Assembly (NCBI GenBank): GCA_002448395.1
Contig: DJXS01000067.1
Coordinates: 1-15,695 of the forward strand
DNA: 15,695 nt
Direction of reading: 5' to 3'
DNA from: Lachnospiraceae bacterium UBA6998
Lineage (GTDB): Bacteria > Bacillota > Clostridia > Lachnospirales > Lachnospiraceae
Part shown: positions 5,956 to 12,833 of the stretch, piece by piece
Layout: each line of letters opens with the position of its first letter
Position numbering within the stretch: the first letter of the stretch is position 1
The notes under the pieces: generated by a model
What the model was told of the DNA's origin: nothing
Seen by the model: only the letters and a program-made list of their open reading frames with translations
Database searches by the model: none
Made by a program: the position numbers and the translations under genes

Positions 5956-6651
5956 CTAATCTTTAAATTGTCTGATATATTCGAAATGGCGGCTCAGGCC
6001 CTCCAGCCCCGTTCTCAGGTCGCTGTTCACCACGCCCAACACCAGCATGCGGTGCGTGTCCTCGAGCTTGTGATTGCTCTTCATCCCCTCGATGATCTTC
6101 CCCCTGTACACGGGAATATGGTCCTCGATCACGTTGGTCAGCGCTCGGTAAGTGGTGATCAGGTAGTCGTTGCGGGAGGCCTCGATCAGCGTCATGTGAA
6201 GGGCCATATCGTGTTCGTACCGGTCCTTCTCCGTCTCAGCCCGCAGCAGCGCCTCCAGATGCTTGCCGATCATGATCTTCTGCTGTTCCGAGGCGTAGTC
6301 CACAGCAAGATGCATCGCCTCTCTCTCAAGGCAGTAGCGGAACTGTGTGAGGTCGTCCCTGCCCATTCCTTTCATCGTATAGATGAGGGACAGAGTCTCC
6401 GTCATCGGCTCGTCAAAATTCAGAGAAATGTAGTGTCCTGCCCCGTGCTGTGAGGATGTGACTCCCATATTCTCCAGTATGCGCAGCCCCTCTCTTACGG
6501 AATTGCGGCTGATCCCAAGCTGCTCCGCCAGCTCCCGCTCCCCGGGCAGTCTGTCGCCGGGTCTCAGGTTCCCGTGGAGCACTTCTTCTCTTACGTGATC
6601 GATCACAAGCTGATAAGGCTTCTCTTTTACATTTTCCTGGCTGTTCTTCAT
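5956..6651 (-). CDS. GntR/FadR-subfamily transcriptional regulator of lactate genes
   Basis: A 231-residue DNA-binding regulator. The N-terminal winged helix-turn-helix (about 11-75) has the GntR pattern GNLRPGDRLPGERELAEQLG followed by ISRNSVREGLRILENMG. The C-terminal FCD ligand-binding domain (about 95-225) carries the expected metal-binding residues D148 and H152 (in HDMALH), H200 (THRMLVLGVVNSD) and H222. Regulators of this subfamily (LldR, PdhR, GlcC) usually bind a carboxylate such as lactate, pyruvate or glycolate and release their operator. The ATG at 6651 has AAGGAA 7 nt upstream. It lies between the metal transporter and the lactate operon, whose promoter carries a matching paired TGGT/ACCA site. 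It is probably the local lactate-responsive repressor; whether it also acts on the transporter promoter is not supported, since no similar box is seen there. Confidence 0.9.
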   Translation of the reverse strand: MKNSQENVKEKPYQLVIDHVREEVLHGNLRPGDRLPGERELAEQLGISRNSVREGLRILENMGVTSSQHGAGHYISLNFDEPMTETLSLIYTMKGMGRDDLTQFRYCLEREAMHLAVDYASEQQKIMIGKHLEALLRAETEKDRYEHDMALHMTLIEASRNDYLITTYRALTNVIEDHIPVYRGKIIEGMKSNHKLEDTHRMLVLGVVNSDLRTGLEGLSRHFEYIRQFKD

Positions 6652-6713
6652 TAGTGTTTTCCTTACTATAGGCAGATCATAGAGCCGTTTCCGGGTGTGA
6701 ATATCCCTATTTC

Positions 6714-6742
6714 AGTATCCTTTGAACGAAGGAGAAATGCAA
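6714..6742 (-). promoter_or_regulatory. Candidate promoter of the regulator gene
   Basis: On the minus strand, TTGCAT (6742-6737) and GATACT (6719-6714) are 17 nt apart, 4 of 6 matches in each box. It overlaps the end of the cbiO-regulator gap. No terminator is visible in the 97-nt gap, so readthrough from cbiO is also possible. Confidence 0.4.
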
Positions 6743-6748
6743 GGACTT

Positions 6749-7498
6749 TTACTGCTGAAAGCGCAGCGGCAGTTCCATACGGTTGGCCTCCAGGAGGCCT
6801 CTGTCCCGCAGTATAGTCTCAGAAGGTCCGTCCGCGGCGACCCGCCCCTCTGAGAGCAGGATCACGCGGCCGCAAGTGTCATAGATCATGTCCAGGTCAT
6901 GAGACGTTATGACCTTAGTACACGGGAGCTTTCTGATTGTATTAATGACGATCCGCCTGTTGTAAGGATCCAGTGCGGAAGTAGGCTCGTCCATCAGGAG
7001 CACTTCCGGATCCATGGCAAGGACTGTCGCCACTGCCGCCATGCGCTTCTCGCCGCCGGAGATCCTGTGATTATAAAGCCCCCTGAGTTTCTCCTGCCCC
7101 AGCTCCCGCAGGACTTTCTGGGCTCTCTGCTCCGCCTCCTGCCGGGTCATTCCGTAGTTGAGGAGCCCGAAAAGCATGTCCTCCCAAACTGTGGGCATGA
7201 ACATCTGGTTGTCCGAATTCTGCAGGACAAAACCCAGTTTGCGCCGGATCTGCGAAAGATTCCGGGGGCTGACTTCCTCGCCATCCACAATGATCTTTCC
7301 ATCCGCTCTTCCGCTGACACCTTTATTTCCGGCTCCGGGCCCAGCGAGCCCTAAGAGGAGCTTCATGACCGTTGATTTGCCGGCGCCGTTGGCGCCAATC
7401 AGCCCCACGGTCTCACCCTTTTCTATCGCAAAGGAAACATCCGAGAGCACCGGTTTTCCCTTTTCATATGCAAATGTCACATTGTCAAATTGGATCAT
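6749..7498 (-). CDS. cbiO: ECF nickel/cobalt transporter ATPase (CbiO type)
   Basis: A 249-residue ABC ATPase that powers the CbiM/CbiQ transporter. All motifs are intact: Walker A GANGAGKST (35-43), Q-loop LQNSDNQMF with Q93, signature SGGEKR (147-152), Walker B LLMDEP (167-172), D-loop SALD and the switch histidine H200 (TSHD). LQN-DNQ-F after the Q-loop is characteristic of ECF ATPases. Between Walker A and the Q-loop a short Gly-rich stretch (about 52-66) is slightly longer than usual. A single ATPase follows, so it probably works as a homodimer, as in group I (dedicated) ECF systems. The ATG at 7498 lies 3 nt after the cbiQ stop, with AGGTGAG as ribosome site. Metal specificity comes from CbiM; the neighbouring Ni-dependent LarA argues for nickel, as with L. 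plantarum LarO. Confidence 0.92.
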   Translation of the reverse strand: MIQFDNVTFAYEKGKPVLSDVSFAIEKGETVGLIGANGAGKSTVMKLLLGLAGPGAGNKGVSGRADGKIIVDGEEVSPRNLSQIRRKLGFVLQNSDNQMFMPTVWEDMLFGLLNYGMTRQEAEQRAQKVLRELGQEKLRGLYNHRISGGEKRMAAVATVLAMDPEVLLMDEPTSALDPYNRRIVINTIRKLPCTKVITSHDLDMIYDTCGRVILLSEGRVAADGPSETILRDRGLLEANRMELPLRFQQ

Positions 7499-7501
7499 CT
7501 C

Positions 7502-8320
7502 TCACCTCAGCACCGATGTCCCGAGCAGCTGCGTAAGATTAACGCAGCGCGCCGCTATGAATAGTGCGCACCAGGATACGGCATACAGAACATCTCCGAT
7601 CGAACTGCTGCCTCCCTGCGCATAGTAAAACTCTCCGTGATAGCCCCTAAGCAACATCGAGGAATACAGTTCCTCCGCCCTGTCCATACTGCGGAGCAGA
7701 AGCTGTCCCAGAAAGGATCCCCACGCCTTGTAGTGGATCCCTTTCTGCCCCGGCGCCCGCAGGTTGTAGGCCTGGGTCATCACATTCGCCTCCTCCGCAA
7801 GCACTGCCGCGTACCGGTAAGTCAGGAGCAACAGCGTCACCAGCATGGACGGCACATGGATCTTCCTCAGGACTGCGCAGATCGCCTCGATTCTGGTGGA
7901 TGCCGCCAGAAGGAATGACGCCATAAGGCAGAACACGCCTTTCATGAGCAGTGTGACCATAGAGATCATGCCTGTAGTCACCACAAAGGAGCCGAGCGGG
8001 AAGGCCGGTGTCCTGTCCAGGATCGGGTTGAAGATTCCCACTGCGCACACAATAGGCAGCACGAAACGCAGTTTATAAAAGCACGTGGATACCGGAATCC
8101 CGCTTACTGCAAACAGCACTGCCGGATACAGGAGCATGAACATCAGGCCGCTCATATTAAATTTGTCAAAAGATACCACGACCAGGATATAGACCACCGT
8201 CACCAGGAGTTTCGCGCCCGCACTGACTCTATGCAGTGGGGAATCTCCCGATGCTAAGGTGTCCATTTCCCTGAGGTCGCGGATCGAACGCTCAATGTTT
8301 TGGCTCATACTCTCCGCCAT
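7502..8320 (-). CDS. cbiQ: ECF nickel/cobalt transporter T component (CbiQ type)
   Basis: A 272-residue membrane protein linking the substrate-binding CbiM to the ATPase. Hydrophobic segments are visible at about 36-50, 58-73, 86-99, 112-140, 157-175 and 243-258. The two cytoplasmic coupling motifs of EcfT proteins are recognisable as AYNLRAPG (184-191) and MLLRGYHG (222-229), which dock onto the ATPase groove. The start is uncertain: the ATG at 8320 has GAGG only 2 nt upstream, and the ATG at codon 5 is no better placed; the conserved core begins near residue 27, so either gives a full protein. It follows cbiM by 88 nt, a gap that holds a stable hairpin, and is separated from cbiO by 3 nt. 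L. plantarum LarQ is the closest functional analogue by context. Confidence 0.9.
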   Translation of the reverse strand: MAESMSQNIERSIRDLREMDTLASGDSPLHRVSAGAKLLVTVVYILVVVSFDKFNMSGLMFMLLYPAVLFAVSGIPVSTCFYKLRFVLPIVCAVGIFNPILDRTPAFPLGSFVVTTGMISMVTLLMKGVFCLMASFLLAASTRIEAICAVLRKIHVPSMLVTLLLLTYRYAAVLAEEANVMTQAYNLRAPGQKGIHYKAWGSFLGQLLLRSMDRAEELYSSMLLRGYHGEFYYAQGGSSSIGDVLYAVSWCALFIAARCVNLTQLLGTSVLR

Positions 8321-8338
8321 ATCCTCTAAACGTAAGAC

Positions 8339-8358
8339 GGAGCATCCGCAGATGCTCC
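8339..8358 (-). other. Stable C(UGCG)G hairpin between cbiM and cbiQ
   Basis: On the minus strand GGAGCATC pairs perfectly with GATGCTCC around a TGCG loop. This fits the UNCG tetraloop class closed by C-G, so the hairpin should be unusually stable. There is no T-run, so stabilising or processing the cbiM message, and lowering cbiQO relative to cbiM, is more likely than full termination. Confidence 0.6.
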
Positions 8359-8408
8359 ATCCTGTTACATTCTGTCTTGTTTATTAAACGTCAGTTTCTC
8401 CGCCGCCG

Positions 8409-9467
8409 TCAAGCGTTCTTCTTTCTGAAGAAATGTCCGGCATAACAGATCAAGAGTGCTGCTCCCGCTACCATCGCGCTGCCCACAATTCCTGAGACCG
8501 TCGTACCCATGGGGTTGTCGCTTCCGGCAAAAGCATAATCCGGCAGGAAGGAGGTCTTCTCCTGAATGCCCGCTGCAGTCTCCGATACGGCGCTGCTCAC
8601 GCCGAAGTTCTCCTCGTCAAGTCCCATATTGGCGCTGTAGCCGGCCTCTTCATTTCCGAAGAGCGCCCATTCAAGCCCGTCCGGGTTGGAACTCGCGAAG
8701 TGGGAAAAGATACCGCCGACGACCACCACTGCCACTGCCAGTGTGATAATAACGGTCCGCAGGGATTTGGAAGATCCCTTCCGGACTTCCTCCGAGACCT
8801 CCACATCGCGCAGCAGTTCTGGTCTGACAGCGTACACATAAGTCAGCACCGCAGCTGTGATCAGGCCTTCCACGAGGCCGATGGCCAGGTGAATGGGGAG
8901 CATCAGGCCGCAGAATGCGCTGAAGGGAAGTTCCGTAATCCCGGAAAGTGTTGTCTCAAGGGCCACTGAAAATGCGCCCATCTGCAAGGTCACGATGCAG
9001 CCGATGATCGACGCGGCGATGATCCTGGCTCTCCGGGCCGCCTCTGCGCCGAGATTCTCAAACAGTCTGCTTCTCATGATCGGCCGCCAGATCAGGTAGT
9101 ACCCCACGAAACACCCGTAGAACGCCATGTTCCATATGTTGGCGCCAAGCGCCATAAGCCCTCCGTCGGCAAAAAAGAGACATTGGATCGTCAGGACCAC
9201 AGCCATCGACAAAAAGCCAGCCTGAGGCCCCAGGAGCGCGGACAGGAGCATTCCGCCGCACATGTGGCCCGAAGATCCTGTTCCGGGAATCGTATAGTTG
9301 ATCATCTGCCCTGCGAAAACCAGCGCCGAAGCCACCGCCATGGTGGGGAGCTTCTGTGTGTTCTCGTCCTGAGTCAGTTTTTTTACAGACAGACCCACTG
9401 TTGTACCGGACGCGACGTACATCGTAGCCGCTACGGCGGGAGAAAGAAGAGCGTCAGCCATATGCAT
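8409..9467 (-). CDS. cbiM: ECF nickel/cobalt transporter S component with fused PDGLE domain (CbiM/NikMN/LarMN type)
   Basis: The substrate-binding membrane subunit, 352 residues. An ATG 22 codons upstream (9533) is possible, but the ATG at 9467 gives the conserved N-terminus MHMADALLSP and has GGAGG 9 nt upstream. The N-terminus matters because in characterised NikM the metal is bound by the amino group of Met1, by His2 and by a His near 67; here H2 and H68 (SSGHMCGGM) are present. The CbiM core spans about 1-215. The C-terminus is fused to a PDGLE/CbiN-like module: a membrane helix at about 237-254, then NPDGLEWALFG (261-271), an extracytoplasmic stretch and a last helix at about 322-344. 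This fusion resembles L. plantarum LarMN, the nickel transporter linked to lactate racemase. Nickel is therefore favoured over cobalt by context; the sequence alone does not decide. Confidence 0.92.
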   Translation of the reverse strand: MHMADALLSPAVAATMYVASGTTVGLSVKKLTQDENTQKLPTMAVASALVFAGQMINYTIPGTGSSGHMCGGMLLSALLGPQAGFLSMAVVLTIQCLFFADGGLMALGANIWNMAFYGCFVGYYLIWRPIMRSRLFENLGAEAARRARIIAASIIGCIVTLQMGAFSVALETTLSGITELPFSAFCGLMLPIHLAIGLVEGLITAAVLTYVYAVRPELLRDVEVSEEVRKGSSKSLRTVIITLAVAVVVVGGIFSHFASSNPDGLEWALFGNEEAGYSANMGLDEENFGVSSAVSETAAGIQEKTSFLPDYAFAGSDNPMGTTVSGIVGSAMVAGAALLICYAGHFFRKKNA

Positions 9468-9484
9468 GATAAAACACCTCCAAA

Positions 9485-9517
9485 GCGTTATCCATTTCTG
9501 TTTTAAGTTTATAACGC
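9485..9517. promoter_or_regulatory. Inverted repeat over the cbiM promoter, candidate metal-regulator operator
   Basis: GCGTTAT (9485-9491) and ATAACGC (9511-9517) form a perfect 7-bp dyad with a 19-nt spacer, 18 bp upstream of the cbiM start. The distal arm overlaps a candidate -10 TATAAA (9513-9508, minus strand), with a weak -35 TTGTGC at 9535-9530 and 16-nt spacing. The half-sites look somewhat like NikR-type repeats, but the spacing is longer than in the known NikR sites I can recall, so the regulator is open. Confidence 0.45.
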
Positions 9518-9576
9518 CTTGAAAATGCCGCACAAGCCCCCCGGGGGGTTATATTTTAGTGCTTTATCACGTTACC

Positions 9577-12237
9577 TTACTCCACCGATTTGAGCGATTC
9601 CACCATGTCGATCTTCCGGATGTAGAAATAAGAGAAGAAATTCACTGACAGCGAGAAGATCACCGTCAGTATGACCGCGTATAGATAGCTGCGCCCGTGC
9701 AGCCCGTGGCCGAAGATCATATACTCCATCTCAATGGTTCCGATCAGCCAGCGGTGGAGCCATTTCCCGCCGAGAAGCCCCAGGGCGGAACCCATCAGGG
9801 TGAGGATGATATTCTCGCGGTAGACATAGGACGCCGTCTCCCCGTCATAGAATCCAAGAACTTTGAGGGTCGCCAGCTCACGGATGCGTTCCGTCACATT
9901 GATATTGGTCAGATTGAAAAGCACTAAAAAAGCCAGCGCTGCCGCCGCGCCTATAATGATCCAGACCACGACGTCCAGGCTCTTCATGCTCTCGTGGAAG
10001 TGATCCCGGGTCTCGTCAATACTATTGTAGGTAATGACGCCTTTTATCTTCATCACCCTGTCAGCTGAGTTTTCTGTCGCCTTCACAAGCAGTACATTGT
10101 CGCGCGGCCTCTCTCCGAATACCTTTTTGTAACTGGAAGCTGTCATGTGGACGTAGTGGCCGACATAATTCTCGCAGATTCCTCCCACTGTCACCGGGTA
10201 TTCTTTCTCATCGCTGTCGAGGAGTGCGATCGTATCACCCTCTTTGATCCCGAGGTTGTCCGCCAGTTTCTCGTCTATGACAACCGCGTCGTCCGTCGGA
10301 GCCAGCCTCGGCAATTCTCCCACTTTGCCGTATCGGCGAAGTCCGTCCGCTCTCGGGTAGAGACATATATAATCCTCCGCGACGGGGTAAGATTTCTGTG
10401 CGTCAGTATAAGTCGTCCATCCTGATGAGGATCGGAGCGCGACGCCTTCGATGGTTCCCTCGTCAGTCCGCACGCTGACCACCCTGTCATAGCATCCCAG
10501 AAAGGATGTAATGCCGGGATCCTCTTCCAGCGCCTCCATCATCTCCGAGCGGTCTGACGGATTGAGGCCCGCGTCTATGGAGATCGTCGCGTTGTAAGGC
10601 ATCAGGTCGTCGAACTGCCATGTCAGCACATCAAAAATGGAATCCCGCAATCCAAAGCCCGTCGCCAGCAGCGTTGTGCATCCCGCAATTCCGATGATAG
10701 TCATCCAGAAACGCTTTTTGTAGCGGAACAGGTTGCGCGCGCTGACCTTCTGGATAAAAGACAGCCGCTCCCAGACCGGTCCGATATATTCGAGGAATAT
10801 GCGCTTGCCGGGTTTGGGCGCGCGGGGCCGTAAAAGCTCCGCGGGTCTGGCCAGCAGTGTCGCATAGCAGGCCGCAAAGGCAGCTCCCGCGGTCGCCAGG
10901 ACCGCCGCTCCCAGTGAATAGAGAACCACCACCGGCGAGATGCTCATCTCCAGCTTCGGCAAAAGATAGAGGATCCCCCATTCATAATAGATAAGCGAAG
11001 GCAGCGCGGTGCATCCGATCGCGAGTCCTGCTCCGCCTCCCACAAGGCTGGCTGCCAGCGCATAGCCTATGTATTTGATGGATATAGACGCCGTGGAAAA
11101 GCCGAGCGCTTTCATCGTGCCGATCTCCGCGCGATGGTCCTCGACCATTCTCGTCATGGAAGTCAGAGAACTGAGCGCAGCCACAAGGAAGAAGATCAGG
11201 GGAAATACATCCGCGAGATTTCCCATGCGCTCTGAATCGGAGGAAAACTCCACATAGCTGCGGATCGTCTCCCGGTCGAGAATGTACCACTCCCCGCTCG
11301 AGGTATCCAGCCCCGCCAGGGCGCTTTCGCTGCCGCTGCTGCCGGATTGCGCGATGCCCGCGATCAGGGCCGCTGCCATGTCCGCGAATGTGACTTCTTC
11401 CGTCACCTGCTTTTCCCGGATCCGGGCTCTCTCTTTAGCGAGCGGCTTAATGCTTTCTATGAAGTCATCCACCCGCTCCTTGTAGGCGTCATCCGTATAG
11501 CAGTTATAGCGGTCCAGTCCTTCCAGTTCGAGATAAATAGTGGAGTAGACATCCTGCGTGAAGCACTCAGACGGAAGGACCACAAATCCGGTGACACTGC
11601 CCGTGCCTACGCTCGATCCGCTCCTGGTGCGTGAAATGTAAAGAGGACTGCGGGCAATTCCGACGATTTTGTACGTGTGCTTTGTGGAATGCGGGACGCC
11701 TGCCCCGGAGCTTCCCTCCCCTGAGCTTCCGGCCTGCTGTGCCAGCGGATCCTCCCCCAGTACGGCGTCAAAAGATTCCCTGGTATCGATGGTGATCGTA
11801 TCGCCGATCTCTTTGTGGAGGGCCTCCAATATTTTGACCTCAGTGACGCACTCGTCCGGGGACTTAGGCATCCGGCCTTCTGTCAGATCCAGAAGGTTGA
11901 TCTGCCGCGGCATCTCCAGGACGTTGACACTGTCCTCCCCCGCCAGGGCATCAAAAGTACGGCTCCCCTCAGCCGCCCTTACACCGGGCGCGCGGGAAAC
12001 CGCCTCAAGATCCTCCTTCGTCAGGCCGAGCATAGAGATCAGCCGCACATCCATGAAATGCTGGCGGTCATAGTAGTGATCCACCGTGTTATGCATGTCG
12101 GGCGCCGTCATCCGGAGGCCGGACAGAAATCCGACCGCCAGAAGACTCATCACAAACAGTGACAGAAAGCGCTTTTTCGTGTGCAGGATCTCGCGGACCG
12201 TGTCCGTAAGAAGCATGTTTTTACTATGCTTTGTCAC
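9577..12237 (-). CDS. FtsX/MacB-type ABC transporter permease, large two-module form
   Basis: An 886-residue membrane protein of the FtsX-like permease superfamily. TM1 is at about 24-43 followed by a large extracytoplasmic domain (44-340) with a Gly/Ser-rich linker at 169-181. A first FtsX module follows (helices at about 344-362, 388-415 and 435-462) with the coupling-helix motif DHRAEIGTMKALGF (367-380). A second half starts with a helix near 510-530, then another extracytoplasmic domain, and ends with a second FtsX module containing ERIRELATLKVLGF and a last helix near 853-873. Such proteins normally act with a separate ATPase in lipoprotein, peptide or stress export; none is next to it here. 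The GTG start at 12237 overlaps the DJ-1 stop codon (GTGA), which indicates translational coupling; the next ATG (codon 8) lacks a ribosome site. The substrate is unknown. Confidence 0.88.
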   Translation of the reverse strand: MTKHSKNMLLTDTVREILHTKKRFLSLFVMSLLAVGFLSGLRMTAPDMHNTVDHYYDRQHFMDVRLISMLGLTKEDLEAVSRAPGVRAAEGSRTFDALAGEDSVNVLEMPRQINLLDLTEGRMPKSPDECVTEVKILEALHKEIGDTITIDTRESFDAVLGEDPLAQQAGSSGEGSSGAGVPHSTKHTYKIVGIARSPLYISRTRSGSSVGTGSVTGFVVLPSECFTQDVYSTIYLELEGLDRYNCYTDDAYKERVDDFIESIKPLAKERARIREKQVTEEVTFADMAAALIAGIAQSGSSGSESALAGLDTSSGEWYILDRETIRSYVEFSSDSERMGNLADVFPLIFFLVAALSSLTSMTRMVEDHRAEIGTMKALGFSTASISIKYIGYALAASLVGGGAGLAIGCTALPSLIYYEWGILYLLPKLEMSISPVVVLYSLGAAVLATAGAAFAACYATLLARPAELLRPRAPKPGKRIFLEYIGPVWERLSFIQKVSARNLFRYKKRFWMTIIGIAGCTTLLATGFGLRDSIFDVLTWQFDDLMPYNATISIDAGLNPSDRSEMMEALEEDPGITSFLGCYDRVVSVRTDEGTIEGVALRSSSGWTTYTDAQKSYPVAEDYICLYPRADGLRRYGKVGELPRLAPTDDAVVIDEKLADNLGIKEGDTIALLDSDEKEYPVTVGGICENYVGHYVHMTASSYKKVFGERPRDNVLLVKATENSADRVMKIKGVITYNSIDETRDHFHESMKSLDVVVWIIIGAAAALAFLVLFNLTNINVTERIRELATLKVLGFYDGETASYVYRENIILTLMGSALGLLGGKWLHRWLIGTIEMEYMIFGHGLHGRSYLYAVILTVIFSLSVNFFSYFYIRKIDMVESLKSVE

Positions 12238-12749
12238 CCTCTCGCCTTTACAACTTCAATAAATGCCTTCGCGTAAGCCGGCAGGTCCGGAGGTCTTCTT
12301 CCGGAGACGATGTTGCCGTCGACAACGGTCTCCTCGTCCACCCAGATGCCGCCCGCATTGCTCATATCATCCTTGATGCCGGGCGTGCTGGTCACTTTTT
12401 TGCCGCGCAGAATGTCCGCGCTGATCAGGACCCATCCTGCATGGCAGATCTCACCGATCGCCTTATTGTCGGCGTTCATCTTCCGCACAATGTTCAGGAC
12501 CTCGGGGAAGCGGCGCAGCTTGTCGGGCGCCCATCCGCCGGGTACTAATAGTCCATCGTAGTCGTCCGGATCAAGATCTTTAAAGCTCAGCGCGACCTCG
12601 CAGGGCACGCCGTATTTGCCGTGGTACAGCCCGGGCTTCTCGGCGGCAAAATCCACCTGCCAGCCCTCTTCCCTGCACCTGTATACGGGATACCAGACCT
12701 CCAGGTCCTCAAAATCCCCGCTGATCAGCTGCAAAATCTTCTTGCTCAT
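12234..12749 (-). CDS. DJ-1/PfpI-family protein
   Basis: A 171-residue cytoplasmic protein of the DJ-1/PfpI superfamily. The fold signatures are present: GDFEDLE with E14, the loop GLLVPGGWAPDKLR (66-79), and the nucleophile elbow GEICHAGW with C102 and H103, forming the expected Glu-Cys-His arrangement. EKPG at 37-40 and TSTPGIKDD further on match the PfpI/YhbO branch. Members have been described as stress-protective proteins with glyoxalase- or deglycase-like activities, or as peptidases; the activity here cannot be chosen from sequence. The ATG at 12749 has AAGGAG 7 nt upstream. Its stop codon overlaps the GTG of the ABC permease by 4 nt, so the pair is translated together, and it follows pepF by 84 nt without an obvious terminator. 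Confidence 0.9.
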   Translation of the reverse strand: MSKKILQLISGDFEDLEVWYPVYRCREEGWQVDFAAEKPGLYHGKYGVPCEVALSFKDLDPDDYDGLLVPGGWAPDKLRRFPEVLNIVRKMNADNKAIGEICHAGWVLISADILRGKKVTSTPGIKDDMSNAGGIWVDEETVVDGNIVSGRRPPDLPAYAKAFIEVVKARG

Positions 12750-12833
12750 AGTTGATCTCCTTTCTTGACATCCCTCAGTGACAAATCTATACAGCCCAAA
12801 AATAAAGTTCGTTATTCAGCTGCGGCCTCCGCG

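Noticed and set aside
9468..9576. A cobalamin or NiCo riboswitch ahead of cbiM.
   Set aside because: The gap is about 110 nt, too short for a cobalamin riboswitch, and no B12-box-like segment or NiCo-type four-helix G-rich core is seen. A DNA operator fits better.
12750..12833. A promoter or terminator between pepF and the DJ-1 gene.
   Set aside because: Only a 4-bp GCGG/CCGC hairpin and scattered AT-rich hexamers are seen; none is strong enough to call.
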